A DNA stretch of 64,000 bases from Gaeumannomyces sp. JS-464 (GCA_002197995.1 NGZR01000001.1:5766001-5830000); one strand, 5' to 3'. Positions 12,640 through 24,690 are shown, counted from the stretch's first letter. Notes: generated from the sequence alone by a model not told the origin. Program-made: numbers and translations.

Positions 12640-13450
12640 GCCTTCGTGGTGCACGTGGATTAACCTTAGTCTTGTCCCGTAATAAAAGCTATATAGTTAT
12701 AAGCTTTTAAAAGGATATTAATATGGTACTACATTCGTAATAATATCGAAAAAGTAATTACGGACTTAAAAAAAGCCGGTTAAAACGGTTTTAAAAACGA
12801 CGAAAATTAAAACCGAAAAGCTTTTTAGGATAAGGTAGTTAGCACTATTAAAATTACTGTTAACGGCCGTTTCGACGTTTTAATTAACGAACATTATACA
12901 ATTTTGGTGGAAAAGTTCGACGGTAACGTTAGGAAGTATACGGACCGTTGGTTATAAGTAAAACAGGCTTTAAATTAAGCTAATATTAACATTCCAAATC
13001 GGATGCTTATAAAAAGCCTCGTTAACGGGCTTAGCGCTATTTACCCTTTTGCAGTAGCTATAGCTTTAGGGAGTTGTAAAGGCGAACGCCGTATTTCCGC
13101 TAACTTTATTTCGAAAGTGCTCGAAAATACGGCGGTTATAAAAGCCTCGAAGTCGAAAGCTATAGCTAATACCAATAAAAAGCCGGAAAAACCTTAAAAG
13201 CCGAAAGAAAAGCCGAAGCTTTGTAATAAAAAGGGTTGCACTATCGTTTCGCGTGCTTCCCATTACGATAAGTGCGGTAAACATTACAAAAACGGCGACG
13301 GCAATTGCTGGCTTTTGCACTTTAAGCTTAAAAAGGCTTAAAAGGCCAAATATCCAAAACGGCGCTTCCAGCGAAGCAATAAGGCATTTAACGAAGCTAT
13401 AGCCAACCCGAAGGCTGCCGATTATACTGGTGGTATGCCGGTTAATCGAA
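12640..13450 (+). pseudogene. Copia gag, RIP-killed
   Basis: The capsid-like region reads in several frames interrupted by stops. Its 3' part carries a knuckle-like signature at about 13,265-13,320: HYDKCGKHYKNGDGNCWLLH, matching the C..C.K.H...G...CWLLHP box of fungal Copia gag with the first cysteine lost. Gag packages element RNA. The start is uncertain because no unmutated start codon can be trusted; a Met at 12,723 is one possibility. Confidence 0.6.
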
Positions 13451-13499
13451 GCAATGCTAGCTAATATAATATAGCCAATACCGTTTTAAGCAATATTAA

Positions 13500-16400
13500 T
13501 AGTGCTTGTAACGCCGTAATAATCGATTTCGGCTCGTTTAAGCATTACTTTAACAATTGCAAGTGGTTTACCTCGCTAAAAAAGCGCGAGGTTTTTTATA
13601 ACGCTACCACGGCCAACGGCGGCGCCCAAGTTTCCGTTAAAAAAGGCACCGTCGAAATGCATTAGCGTAATAAAGCGGGCGTTATTACAATTACCTTATA
13701 AGTAATTTTTACGCTTAAATCCCTTTTTAACCTTTTTAATTTTGGCAAAATGCGTAAAACAGGTTTAAAAAACGATTAAACCGATTATTTCGTAACGTTT
13801 AACGATAAATGGTTAAGCAATTATTAAATTAACAATAACGTATTAATTGCTAACGTTAACGTGCCCGCAAACGCGTTCCCGGGCTTTGTGTTTTTAAGCA
13901 ACGCACTTAACGGAAAAAACCAACCGACGAAGGTTAACGTACCAACCACGATAAAACGCTTAGTGCTTTACGTAATAATGCATCGGCGTTTAATACATGC
14001 CAATAAAAAGGCGGTAATACGGCTTACCGCGTTGCAAATATTAAAATTAGCTATTTCGAAACATTAAAGCATATTTGTAACGGCTATTTGGAAAGCAAAG
14101 CGATTTAAATTATCGGTAATCGTTATTTTTACCGCATTACCCACTTTTTAAGCCGTATTTATATAAATATATTAACCATTTCGCTTATTTTATATAGCGG
14201 ATATAACTACGCCGTTTATATTATTAATAAGGCAATTACTTTTAGCTGGGTAATTTTTGCAATTAGCAAAATTAGCACGGAAATTTTTACGAAAGTTTAT
14301 AATTAGATTAACTATATTAAATTCCAATTAGGCATTAAAATACAAGCAATTTATACGAACGGTAGCACGAAATTTAACTCGGAAAAGCTAAAAGCCTATT
14401 GCATTGCTCGAAGCAAAGCTTGCGAAATTAGCCCGGCGCGATACCCGGAAATAAATAGCATCGTTAAACGTGCTAACCGTATTATACTTAATACGGCTCG
14501 CACCGGAATTAACGCTAACGGCTTATAAAAAAGTATTAGGCATATGCCTTACAAATAACGAGGAAAGTGTTAAACTATACTTTAAATACAGCTTTTAATA
14601 GTAAAAAAAGCCCGTACGAAGCGTAAGCAAAAGCAATCGGCTTTAACGAGGAGTATTACTAACCACTAATCCGTACTTTCCGCATTTAAAGCGCAATCGT
14701 TTAAATGCTAATTAAAAACGGTAAATAAGCTAAAATTAACAAAATGGCTTTTAAAATAACGAAAAGCCGGCTTATAAACTGGGAAAGCCTTTATAACGAA
14801 ATCCTATTAGTTAAGCCGGACGGTACCGACAAGGTTTTCCGTTACCGTAACGCACGGATTAACGAAAGCGCTAGTAAACACCGGAAATCGCTTTATAACT
14901 TTGTTAAAAAGGCGATTACCATTAATGCGATTAACGAAACCGTTATTAAAAACTTTTACTTTACAATAGGCATTTAGGTTTACAATACTAGCCTAATTAC
15001 CAGTTTTACCAATAGCAACGATGGTAATACCGGTGCAATTAGCGATATTACCGGCCCCGAAAGTAAAAACGATTTATTGCTTGCGGAAAATATTAAGAAA
15101 ACCGGAACGGAAAACGAGGAGTTTACCGTTACAAAGCTTAAAAAGCTTAAAAAGCCCGCCGGGCCGGGCATGCTAATACCCGAAAAAATTTCCAAGCTCG
15201 GTAACAAAGCGGTTACAATGCCCGCAGCGTTTAAAAAAAAAACTTGCAAAAAGCGGCCGCCGCCCCCGCTAAATGACCGGCAATTAAAAAAGCGCTTAAC
15301 GGTTTTTAAATATTACGAAGTTTTAACACCAAAAATTTGCAAAAAAAAAGCCCGTGGAAGCATTTACAACGGCTCGCTTCGAGCTTAAAAATATTAAAAA
15401 AATGGCGGAAAAAAATCCGGGTAACTTTAAAAGCGCCGGAAACGACGAAAGCTTTATAGCCTTAATACGAATATTAAGGCTGCCGAAAAAACTGCCCGAA
15501 AAACGAGTTTTGCATTTGTTAACGTTATATACCCGGATAACGATATCGTTTTGCCTTAAAAAATTGGCGGCTTTAAAATCCTTAACTTCGCGCTTTTCGG
15601 CGTTGTTACGCCGCCGAAAACACCGTATATTCCAGCTTATTATTATAACGCGGTAAAACACGAAGCCGAATATAAACGATATTACAAACCAGTAATATAA
15701 AAGCAAATTAATACGTTATTCGAAAAAATCACGTAAATGCTAAAAAAATTGCCCTCGGGTATTAAAGCATTGCCGGGCAAATGGGTATACGTGTTTAAGC
15801 TAACGCTTAACGGTGCTTTTAAAAAAATTAAAACGCGTTAAATCGTTTGCGGCAATTACGACGATATTCCGAGCGAAAATAAAGTTGTAACGTACGCGGC
15901 AATCACTTATACAGCGTTTACAAAGGTGTTTTTTATGCTTATAGGCGTTAACGATTTTAAATGCTGCTAATTCGACTTTGTAACTGCTTATTTCGGCGTT
16001 GTCGTACTTAATAACGTTATAATATACGTACAGCAATTTTAAAACATTCCGGTTAGGCAAAAAAGCTACTATTGCCGTTTAAAAAAAGCATTTTACGGCT
16101 TTCGCAAATCGCTTTGTAATGGTATTAAACGATTATTTTAAAGTTTAAAGCATTCGGCTTTAGGCCGATTTACTAAAACGTTTGCCTTTACTGCAAAAAA
16201 AAACGGGCGTTATGCTATTGCTTTACGTAAACGATTTCCAAATTGCCGCTCGTACGATTACGAAAATTAAAGCTATTACTACCGAAATAGGTAGCCGGTT
16301 CGAAATAACCGTTTTGGATAACGCAAAAACGTTTTTTAACATGCAAGTTGTAAAAAATCGCCAGCGGAGGACTATAAGCTTTTATTAACGCGATTATATT

Positions 16401-16970
16401 AATAAAATTATTACGAAATACGAATGGGAGGATTTTAAAACAATAAAAACGCTTTGGCCTTTTGGCTTTGTAATGCCGATCATTTGGGACCTTTTTTCGT
16501 ACTAGGAGGTTTTGCGCTACCAGTCGGAAATAGCGAATATTGGCTACCTCGCTGGCATTACTCGCTTTAATATCACGTATACCGTAAAAAGGTTGCAAAA
16601 GGTTAACGCCAATCCCGGCAACGAGCATTTGGCATTGCTAAAGTATTTTTAGCGCTATATTATTAGCATTAAAAAGCTCGCGCTTACTTTTGGTAGGCCT
16701 ACTTATAACGCCGAGGCGATGGGTTTAAAAGCTTACAAAAACGCCTCGTTCGCTAACTGCTTCCGTACGAAGGCATTTACAAGCGGCGTAATCGTTATAC
16801 TAACGGGTGGTTTTATTTATTGGCAATTAAAAAAGCAGATTTTTATAACAACGTTAACGACGAAAGCGAAGTTCGTCGACCTTTTGCCAACGGCCGGGCT
16901 TTGCTTTAAATTAAAAGCATTTTAAAAAAAATTGGATACCTTTAGCGAAAAACTTTCGTAGTGCATACGG
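13500..16970 (+). pseudogene. Copia pol: protease, integrase, RT and RNase H start, RIP-killed
   Basis: Protease: a damaged active site at about 13,520 (VIIDFGS, from the family D-S-G). GAG-pre-integrase: HRRLIHANKKAVIRL at about 13,980. Integrase core: YTNGSTKFNSEKLKAYC then PEINSIVKRANR at about 14,345-14,500, equivalent to the D-G-S-E-F and R-x-N-R boxes. RT: LPGKWVYVFKL at about 15,770, then the active-site motif near 16,220 as LYVNDFQIA, where the family has YVDD; the Asp-to-Asn change is a RIP-type G-to-A. RNase H: KAYKNASFANC at about 16,730 and the WQLKKQ box at about 16,820. Dozens of stops are present. A solo LTR interrupts the RNase H domain just after a VHTDSAN box. Confidence 0.85.
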
Positions 16971-16981
16971 ATAGCGCTAAC

Positions 16982-17333
16982 TGTTGGAATGGCAGCCAAA
17001 GGTCGCATGAGGCGATTCACGGATGCGGTGGACCCACGACTCGGGGCACCGTGACGGGAGACAACGTCTCCCCGGCACGGAGCCTCCGGCACGGAGATCA
17101 CCGGTCATGCCGTCATGCAAGGAGGCTGTGCAAGTTCCAGGTTAGATCCCGACTCCGGGATCTGCCTCGCACGACCGCACCCCGCGGCCTCCGGCATGGG
17201 ATATATGTATCCCAAGCAAGGCTCGCACGAGGAGCCTTCCTTTGTACTTAGAAGATAGACAGCTTTTAGGATTACAATATACCCGAAAGCCTTCTCACCC
17301 CAAAGACCGGTACCGGCACGAGTGCCACGAACA
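16982..17333 (+). repeat. Unmutated solo LTR nested in Copia
   Basis: A GC-rich block with no RIP decay begins TGTTGGAATGGCAGCC and ends CCACGAACA, so it has TGTT...AACA ends. It is flanked by perfect 5-bp target duplications CTAAC at 16,977-16,981 and 17,334-17,338. It lies in the RNase H domain of the heavily mutated Copia, whose coding sense resumes on the right (RYKWVIDAVKR near 17,395). At 352 bp with no coding capacity it is a solo LTR. The parent family is not otherwise present in the window. A 96-codon frame inside it is incidental. Confidence 0.9.
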
Positions 17334-17338
17334 CTAAC

Positions 17339-17560
17339 GCTTAAACGACGGTGCTAAACCTTTTAGAATTAGCCCGTACCCGTATAATTGACCTTCGCTA
17401 TAAGTGGGTAATCGATGCTGTAAAGCGTTAACTTTTCACCTTTAAGCTCGTTAACACGGCCAATATAAAGGCGGACGGTTTTACGAAAAGCTTAACAGCG
17501 AAGGGATAGGCGAGGTTTGTTATTCAGCTAAAAATGCAGCAAATGCCGTAGTAAACGGCT
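17339..17560 (+). pseudogene. Copia RNase H C-terminal part, RIP-killed
   Basis: Coding sense resumes right of the solo LTR with a Copia C-terminus: RYKWVIDAVKR, then VNTANIKADGFTKSL, where the family has ADG(L/F)TK. Stops are few but present. It continues the pol frame cut at 16,981. Confidence 0.8.
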
Positions 17561-17650
17561 TACAGGAAAACCAGGGAAACACTACGGATTTGGAGGATTA
17601 CTACGTAAATGCAGGCTCGTAATGCCATTAGGGCCGTTATATAGCCTATA

Positions 17651-17656
17651 AAGGGG
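17651..17656 (+). promoter_or_regulatory. Copia polypurine tract
   Basis: AAGGGG lies immediately before the 3' LTR start TGTTAAAAGTGG, the expected position for the plus-strand primer. Confidence 0.7.
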
Positions 17657-17819
17657 TGTTAAAAGTGGCCTGGAATTACGTGGGTGGCAATTAGTGCCCC
17701 ACAGTTTTAGGCCTATGCATTAGCCCTGGTATTTTGGCCTGCGCGCGCCTTAACCCGCGTTCCAGTAAAGTAGCCTAGTAACAATCATTTTGGGTGCCTG
17801 TCGTCGCGCACCTCTATCA
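17657..17819 (+). repeat. Copia 3' LTR
   Basis: 163 bp, from TGTTAAAAGTGGCCTGGAA to CACCTCTATCA. It is less RIP-mutated than the 5' LTR and retains the CA end. The GCCTGCGCGCGC block is shared by both copies. Confidence 0.9.
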
Positions 17820-17938
17820 GAATATGAAATACCCAAAACCTAATGGACGACAGTACCGATATCAAGGCTTTTGTGCTTGCATTTTAAGCATACGACTTAG
17901 CACCAAATGGACCTTTAAAATATGCATTTCCGTGGTTT

Positions 17939-18751
17939 TTACCAATGAGTCCAGCCCTTGTCCCAAGCCGCTCCCCACCCGTCTTCGCCCATATGCTGAC
18001 GGGGAGCCATACAACACATGCTATCGCCCATGTACCACACTTTGGTGAACGTCCCGGCAGCCCTAGCCTGTCTGCATATGGCTGGGGTCGGTTTGCCGAA
18101 ACCGGGGCTGTTTTCCGCAATCGCCTCGACGACGGACGCCGTTTCGGGGAGCATGTCGGGCTCGTGGGGGTCGTCGGGGTCCTTGTTGTAGCGCTCGTAG
18201 TCGTCTCGGGACAGCGGCTCAAACTCGACGCGCGTCATGGTCTCGTCCTCGCCGCCGCGCCAGTCGGGCGCGTCGCAGATGTGTGCAAGGGAGTGGTAAT
18301 CATACCGGTCCATAGGTCGCGCGTACGAGGGCACCAGGCCGGGCATCCTAGCCGTTTCGGCGGTGGGCTGGGCGGCGCCGCTTTCGGCGGCCTCGGCCTG
18401 GGCGGTGTAGACGCCGCGGGCGTCGCGCTCGGCGCGGTAGTGGCGCATGCAGTCGTCCCAGGTGCCGTTGGGGAGGAAGTACATGTCGAGGCGGAATTTG
18501 CGGTCGTCGGGATTAAAGGGCGCGTTCTTTAGAATGATTGTCTTGTACAGCCCCCTCGCGGCCTCGGCCGAGTCGGGGGCGTCGGGACGGACGTCGGGGT
18601 GGGTGAAGTAGATGCAATAGCTGTAAAGGTAGGGCAGCGGGCAGTTTTGTTCGCCATAGAACGTGCTGAAGGCGGGGTTCCCGGCGTGGTCCTGGAATGG
18701 AATCACATGGATTTTGAAGGTCCAAGTGCGGGGTGCGCGGACATAGTCCAT
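17939..18751 (-). CDS. Hypothetical protein, 270 aa, host gene
   Basis: An uninterrupted, GC-rich, single-exon frame with strong third-position G/C, in sharp contrast with the mutated DNA on both sides. The ATG at 18,751 follows CAACA, a good fungal initiation context, and the stop is TAA. The protein is soluble-looking, with no signal peptide or membrane span. It is acidic and rich in Tyr/Trp and Asp/Pro, with a Glu/Ala-rich middle (about residues 110-140). It starts MDYVRAPRTWTFKIHVIPF and ends WGAAWDKGWTHW. I do not recognise the family and assign no function. Its 3' end lies only 120 bp from the Copia 3' LTR. Its upstream region is cut by a Tc1-like transposon at 18,994, about 240 bp before the start codon, which may separate it from upstream promoter elements. 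Confidence 0.75.
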   Translation of the reverse strand: MDYVRAPRTWTFKIHVIPFQDHAGNPAFSTFYGEQNCPLPYLYSYCIYFTHPDVRPDAPDSAEAARGLYKTIILKNAPFNPDDRKFRLDMYFLPNGTWDDCMRHYRAERDARGVYTAQAEAAESGAAQPTAETARMPGLVPSYARPMDRYDYHSLAHICDAPDWRGGEDETMTRVEFEPLSRDDYERYNKDPDDPHEPDMLPETASVVEAIAENSPGFGKPTPAICRQARAAGTFTKVWYMGDSMCCMAPRQHMGEDGWGAAWDKGWTHW

Positions 18752-18993
18752 TGTTGAAAGGGACGCGGGAGCGGCTCAAATGTACGAATGGATGTCTTGA
18801 GGTGTGGTGTTAAGCAAAGGGCAGACTGTCGGCTCCAACCTGAGTGTCGCCCTGGAATATCTGTGGGTGCACCGATAAAGTGAAGCTCATAATGACGTGG
18901 GGTGAAGTGTGCGGTCGCTCAAAAAGGTGTGCCGGGCGTGCTAAAAATCCATTCCACAGCCGGGCTGCACTAGGTGGTATGTAAAGGGTTATG
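18752..18993. other. Upstream region of the 270-aa gene
   Basis: Host-like, non-repetitive DNA between the start codon of the minus-strand gene and the TA target of the Tc1-like element. It likely contains the gene's leader and core promoter. I see no clear TATA box. Before the transposon arrived it continued directly into 26,707-27,077. Confidence 0.55.
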
Positions 18994-18995
18994 TA

Positions 18996-19050
18996 GGTAC
19001 CTACCTTTAGGTAGGTACAGCTAATGTCAAAAAGTCTCCGTCCACCCCAC
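18996..19050 (+). repeat. Left terminal inverted repeat of Tc1-like element
   Basis: Reads inward from GGTACCTACC to CCGTCCACCCCAC. It matches the reverse complement of 26,642-26,704 over its inner ~40 bp. The outer part differs by a small length change in the GGTAC-rich stretch. Confidence 0.85.
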
Positions 19051-19051
19051 C

Positions 19052-19065
19052 TTAATAAAAATGCG
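19052..19065. repeat. Target-site duplication of LINE copy 1, 5' side
   Basis: TTAATAAAAATGCG, matching 25,328-25,341 (TTAATAAAAACGCG) with one C/T difference of RIP type. Confidence 0.8.
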
Positions 19066-19202
19066 CACCTTCCTCGAATTCACCAATTTTTGGCATTGCG
19101 CTATTAGTGCACACTGCCAAATTGCATACAAATCCTTAACACCCGCCAATTAGCGACCCAACACCAATAACCACGCCCGCCAACGGCGTTGGCGACGGTA
19201 AC

Positions 19203-21122
19203 ATGCCGTTGCTAACAGCCCCCCCTTCGGCCAATAGGGTGGCGCGCGCCCTCCTCGTCGGCCCAACGGCCCGGAGGAACGCGCCGCTGCCACCCGGGCC
19301 TCCCCGCGCGTTAGCGCACCCGACCACGCCGTCCTCGTTGCGGAATTCGCAACACCCAATAGGGCCCGTTCAGGGCCAGGAAGGCACTCACGACGGCAGC
19401 ACCGGCACAGGTGCCCCTTTCCTTTCTTTCCCCTTTCCCACCCCCGGCCTACGCGCCCACCCCTCGGGTCGGCTGCGGCGGCCGCGGAGGAAATTGTTGC
19501 GAGTTACAGCCGCAAATAATAGCAAACGGCTTTAATTTGCACAACCCTCGCCCGCTTTATCGACGCCGGCATCGCTTCCTCCCATTGGAAGCAATCCCCG
19601 AAGTTAACGGCTGGAAAATTGTTTTATCGAATACGCTAAACAAGCCCTTTTCGGCTTGCTAACGCCGGCCTAAAGGGAAAAAAACCCTTACAAGGCCCCG
19701 GAATTTACGCGCTTAACCCGCAACGCCCGCCCCCGACCACTTACGCGGCGGCGGCCCGAACAGGGTTAACAGCCCTAATAACCCGCACAGGCTTTAAAAA
19801 ACCGTGCACCCCGGGAGCCCCGCCCTCCCGCCCGGCTTAAAGCCGATTTCCGGGTTTTTGTTAAAATCCCGGAGGAAAAACAGGCTTAAGCCAACTAATA
19901 AACGGGTTTTAATATCCGCAAAGCCCTTGCCGATAGCAAGGACTTGCCGTTTATAACAGCCGACGTCCCGGAAGCTTATCGAACCTTTACTAGGTTCGTG
20001 CTAAAAGCAAAAACGGCTAATATCTAAAGCCGGCTTTTACAGCATCGATTTAAATTAAGCCGTTTATATAACGCCGAAAGGATCGAAAAGCTCGAAATCT
20101 AGTTTAATTACGTAATTTTCGAATGCTTTACGTTTTTGGCGAACGGCTTTGGATAAAATGTCCCGGTATTGGAAAAGCTGGTCCGGGAAAAATGGAAGTT
20201 TAAATAAAGCATAAGCCGGTAAGCGTTAAGCCTTTTAAGGCCGGCGCTAACTATTAAAAGCGTATATTATAAATTATATCCTTTTACACGCGCGTAACCA
20301 GGTTTAAGCTTTAAAGGATTACGTTTTTTTCACGCCGCGTATAACGACACCCGCCGGTTACCCAATATACCCCTGGCTGCCACGGTTTTCACGTGGCCCG
20401 CAATTGTGCCCGGGCCGATAAGTGCCTTCGGTGCGGGAAAATGAACGACGGCCAGCACGCATCGCCGTGCACGGCCTTTCCGCAATGCGCAAACTGCTCG
20501 GGCCCGTACCCAGCCGACCACTCGAACTGCTTTATAAAGCCTGTACGTGTAAACGGAATGCTAAAACATTTAACTCGTAAGGAAAAAGGCGCGGTTAGGA
20601 AATTAAACGCATAAGCGTACCGGGCGGCGGTAAAAAAAGTGAAAGCCGCCGCTGCCGCCGCCACCGCTAACGCCCTTCCTGCAACCGCGGTTACAACGGA
20701 TATTTCCGTTATAACCGCTACCGTTAATGCTAATCCCGCGGCTGGTACCGGCAACGCCGCTACTTCCGTTACCCTCGCCGCCGCCGCCGTTCCTACTGCC
20801 GTTCTTGCCGCTGCTGCCACCGCCGACGCTGCCGAAGTAAGCCCGGCAAATTCGCCGGCCCCCGAAAGCGCGGCCCGTACGGCCGGCAAAGGAAGGCACT
20901 TTGCTAAAAGGCTTAAGGTTAATTTTAATAACTAATATAACATATTAGCAAATATGGAAATGGACCTCCCCGAGCCCGAAAGGGTTACCGAAATAACTGG
21001 AAACCTTTTAAAAAATACCGGCGGCACCGCCGGCTAGCAACCTTAAAGCTTAAACTTTTAATATACCAACGCCGCTTTTACGTATGCCAGCAGCCAACCG
21101 GATATAACAAACGCATGGCAAT
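19203..21122 (+). pseudogene. LINE copy 1 ORF1 (RNA-binding, zinc-knuckle protein)
   Basis: The ATG at 19,203 is conserved in copy 2 (about 33,720). The N-terminal part is Pro/Ala/Arg-rich. At about 20,376-20,535 there are three consecutive zinc-knuckle-like motifs: HGFHVARNC, CLRCGKMNDGQHASPC and CANCSGPYPADHSNC, expected in fungal Tad-like ORF1. They are followed by an Ala/Thr/Val-rich low-complexity linker (about 20,640-20,830) and a C-terminus ending YASSQPDITNAWQ before a stop at 21,122. Several stops between 19,500 and 20,350 and one small frameshift break it. The zinc-knuckle part is surprisingly well preserved in an open 73-codon run. Confidence 0.75.
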
Positions 21123-21219
21123 AAGGCCCGGCGCTCGGGGCTTCGCCCCGAACGCCGCTATGTTTTAACCGTCGCCTAAACGAACGTTTAACGTAGTTGA
21201 AAAGCGGCGGTTATTTTGC

Positions 21220-24200
21220 TCTAACTATCCTAAAGTTAAAATATCGACGTGGTGCTAATGCAAAAGCCTTTTAGCGCGTGGAAAGGGAAGCTTATAATTT
21301 ACACCCACTCGTCGTACGAGCTATTTACCCCGGCAGATAATTAGCACAACTATTAAACTAAACTTAAAATAATAACCTACGTGCGGAAAAACCCGGGGCT
21401 TCGGCCGGTAACGGACCGGCCGGCAGGCAACACCCGGGATATCTTTTAGCTTACCGTAACCGGGTGCACTTTTGTTAACGTATATAAGCTTTTAAAAAAC
21501 TTTTCGGAACTTTCGTTAAACTTTTTGCTACGTTAGCGCTTAACGGTAAAATGCATTATAGCGGGGATTTTAACGCAAGGTTTCCGATATAAGATCCGGT
21601 TAAAAGTAATAAAAATAAAAGCCAAAATATAACCTAATAGGCTAATACTTATAACCTTTTTTTACTTACCGACTTAGGCTAACTTACGTATAACGATAAA
21701 AGCGTTTTAAATTTTACCTTTTCCAACGCCCTTTTGGCAATAGTGGAAATCGACCTTTCGTTAGCAACCGATTCGAACTATCGCACGATACGGATCGAAA
21801 TTTTTAACCGCAATAACTTCGTTCCGGACTGCCGGCGTATTACGCTATTAAACGATAAACTACCGTTTTTCGCAAACGCGGTAACAACGAAAGTCGGCAG
21901 CCTGCTACCATTTACAAATCCAAGCATTACGGATTACCTAAATAAAACGGCTAAAGCATTAACAAACTTATTAAAAAATGCGTTAATAGCTTTCGGCCGG
22001 GAGTTTAAAGCTAAAAGAAAAAGCTAATTTTAATGGAACGAAAAGTGCGTTAACGTTTAACGGGACTTTGCAAAAGCTATAAAAAACGGCGGGCTTTTTA
22101 CGGCCGAAGCCCGTGTTTTAAAAGCAACGGTTCGGATAGCTAAAAAACAGCATTAGGCTAGCGTGCTAAAAAAAAATGGATTTTTTAAAAGCGCTATACC
22201 GTGTTGTAAAATAGTATAAACTTACACCCGTTATACGGCTTCCCCCGTTAAATATTAATAAAGAGGTTATAATAGCTTTAAAAGATAAAACGGAAGCATT
22301 AAGCCGTAAAATCCTTCGTAGGTTTATAGCGGAAAACGATTTACAAAAAAACCCGTTATAGTAAAAAGTTATTTAAAAACCGCACAATTCCCGTAAAACC
22401 CCCACGTTTTTTTAAAAAAATGCCGAAAGTGCACCGTTAGCACGGCAAACACGGCTTTAAACGTCGACTTCCTAACGGTTAAGCTACTTATAACGGCGTG
22501 GCCGGCAATAAAGGAATACGTTAAAGCCTTTTTCGAAGCTTGCTTTAAAGCCGGGCACTACCCGGCCTTTTTCCGCATAGCGGAAATGGTTATGCTAAAA
22601 AAGCCGAATAAAACGGATATAACGAACCTAAAATCTTACCGCCTAATAACTTTGCTCCCGTATTTAAACAAAAGGTTAAAACGGCTAATAGCTTCGCGGA
22701 TAGCGTTTTTTGCATTATAATACGGGCTTATAGCCCCGCAATACGCCGAAGCTACCCCGAAAAAAGCCGCTATCGATTTAACGGTATGCGTAGCTCACGA
22801 GGTAAAACGGGCTTTCCAAAAGCATAAAACGGCCGCCCTCGTTACCATGGATATATAAAAGGCCTTTAACGCCGTACTTCGACAAAAGCTTTTTCAAAAG
22901 CTTTTAAACTAAGGCTAAAATTTAACGTTAATACGATAGGTATTATTTTTCGCAAAAAACAAAGTGGTTAAAATGCGTTTAAAAAACGCTACGATGCTTT
23001 TTTTTCCCCGAATTGCGGGCTACCTTAAAGGTTACCGGCGTTACCAGTTATATTTATGCTTTATATGGCCGAAATCCTACCCTAAGCAAAAACGGTTAAA
23101 TACGGATACGCGAACGAATATAAGCATTTGCGTAACGGGTAGCACTCCGAAAAAGTGCTTTCGTAAAGCAAAAGCAACGATAACGGAAATCTTCCGCTAA
23201 AAAAAGTTTAATAAAATGGCTTTCGATTTAGGGAAATGCCAGCTTATGCACTTTTTTAAGCGGAAAAATCCTACAACCCCGGCGGTTACGGCGGAAAGCT
23301 TTACGATATAACAAGCTATAAAAGCTTTACGGTGGTTAAAGGTTTTTTTCGACCAAAGGCTTAATTTTAAAACCCACGTAAATAATAAGGCTGCAAAAGC
23401 CCAAAGCGTTGCTAACCACTTCCGAAAGCTTACGAATTCGATAAAAAAAATACCGGCATATTCGGTTTACAAAGCGTTATATACGGTTATAATCCCTACG
23501 GCTTTATACGAGGCCGAGGTATAATATAAAGGTAAAACTAAACCACACCCGTATAGCCGGCATAATAGCAAATCATTCGTTAAAAGCCATTTAATTAAAC
23601 GGATTAATAAAGCTTTAACCGCGCGTTTTTAAAGTAATAGTCCTAGCTTGGAAAACCACACCGATAAACGCATTGCATTACGAATCCGGCATTCCCGGCG
23701 CCCAAATGCTTTTAAAATAAGCCCGTTTCCGTTTTGCGGCCCGTATAAATACGGTTCCGGAAAATCACCCCTTAGCCGCAGCGGCTAGGCCGGCTTTTAA
23801 CGCCCGTAAGCCTAAAACGGGCCTTTTTAGCAAGCTTGCGACCTTTTTGCAAAAGACGGCCGAACTCCTCCTGGCTTGCACTCGCCCGGCCTACCTCCTT
23901 TATAAATATACGAGGCTTACGGTAGCTACATAAGAAAAGCGTACAACCGCAAAAGCATTTATAGCGCAGCTTCGCACCTTTCCACTTACCGACGTTATAT
24001 AATATACAGCGACGGGTTTAAAGCAAAAAACGGGGCAGTCGGATACGGCTGGTAATATACCAAGCCGGCCAACGCAAACTTTCCGGGCACGGCCGGTTGG
24101 CACACACCCGCGAAAGTATTCGACGGCGAGGCGGAAGGGGCCCGAATAGGCCTCCGTAAAGCCGTTTGGAGCTTCCGCAATTGCACTTCCCACTTATGCC

Positions 24201-24690
24201 TCGATAACACTTCGGCGGCTAACGGCTATTTAAGCACGGCTTTTAATAGTTTATAAAAGGCTTTTAAAAAATCCATTGCGTTATGGATAAACACTAAGTA
24301 TTCGTACGCTGGTCCCCGGGCTATATGGGAATCCCTGGAAACGAAAAGGTAAACGCCGAAGCAAAGTTAAAATCGGCCCTGCCAATACCTTAACATTTTA
24401 AACAACGGTGGCCGGAATAAAAGCTTTAGCCCGAAAAACAGCCCGGGACGCCCGGCGCATGGTTTATAAATAACTTTCCGGATCGATATAAAGCTATAAG
24501 CCTTTCGCCGGTACTATAACACACGCCCGAAGCGCTGCAACTGCACCGGAAGGTATTGCAACGGCTAACAGCCGTACGCACCCCACGGGGATTTCGACTG
24601 GTACTACCGAAAAATTCCAACACGAAAACGATAACCCGTGCCGCTGCGAAAAAAATAAATCCCTTTCTCACTTTGTATTTTGCAGGTTGG
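21220..24690 (+). pseudogene. LINE copy 1 ORF2 (endonuclease, RT, RNase H), RIP-killed
   Basis: Endonuclease: GDFNARFP at about 21,565, LNFTFSNA at about 21,710 and TDSNYRTI at about 21,770, corresponding to the GDFNA, D-L-T-F and SDH boxes of this nuclease fold. RT: MLKKPNKTDITNLKSYRLI at about 22,590, motif A as TMDI-stop-KAFNAV at about 22,850; the YADD motif is destroyed near 23,100. RNase H: DGFKAKNGAVGYGW-like sense at about 24,010. A C-terminal Cys/His finger, CRCEKNKSLSHFVFC, lies at about 24,635-24,680. Stops are dense in RT. It is the same protein as in copies 2 and 3, where the YADD survives. Confidence 0.85.

Larger units (their letters stand above)
11955..17819 (+). mobile_element. 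Copia (Ty1-type) LTR retrotransposon, RIP-inactivated
   Basis: Two 163-bp direct repeats (11,955-12,117 and 17,657-17,819) bound an internal region in the order primer-binding site, gag, protease, integrase, RT and RNase H, which is the Copia order. Without the 357 bp contributed by a nested solo LTR and its duplication the element is 5,508 bp, normal for Copia. The 3' LTR is less mutated than the 5' LTR. All frames are broken by RIP-type stops. The 5-bp flanks (CTTGC and GAATA) do not match even allowing for RIP, so one end may have recombined or the flank may have been lost. Confidence 0.9.

Noticed and set aside
16961..17251. 96-codon open frame in a GC-rich island
   Set aside because: It lies almost wholly inside the solo LTR and starts in the Copia RNase H region; it is incidental.
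17945..18532. 195-codon plus-strand open frame over the 270-aa gene
   Set aside because: Antisense shadow of a GC-rich gene: low-complexity Val/Gly/Arg composition, and it lacks the start context and coherence of the minus-strand frame.
19136..19535. Several 63-110-codon frames near the start of LINE copy 1
   Set aside because: Only the plus-strand frame from 19,203 is conserved in copy 2 and continues ORF1; the others are GC-rich overlaps.
20389..20899. 166-codon minus-strand Ala/Val-rich frame
   Set aside because: Reverse shadow of the Ala/Thr-rich linker and zinc-knuckle part of LINE ORF1.
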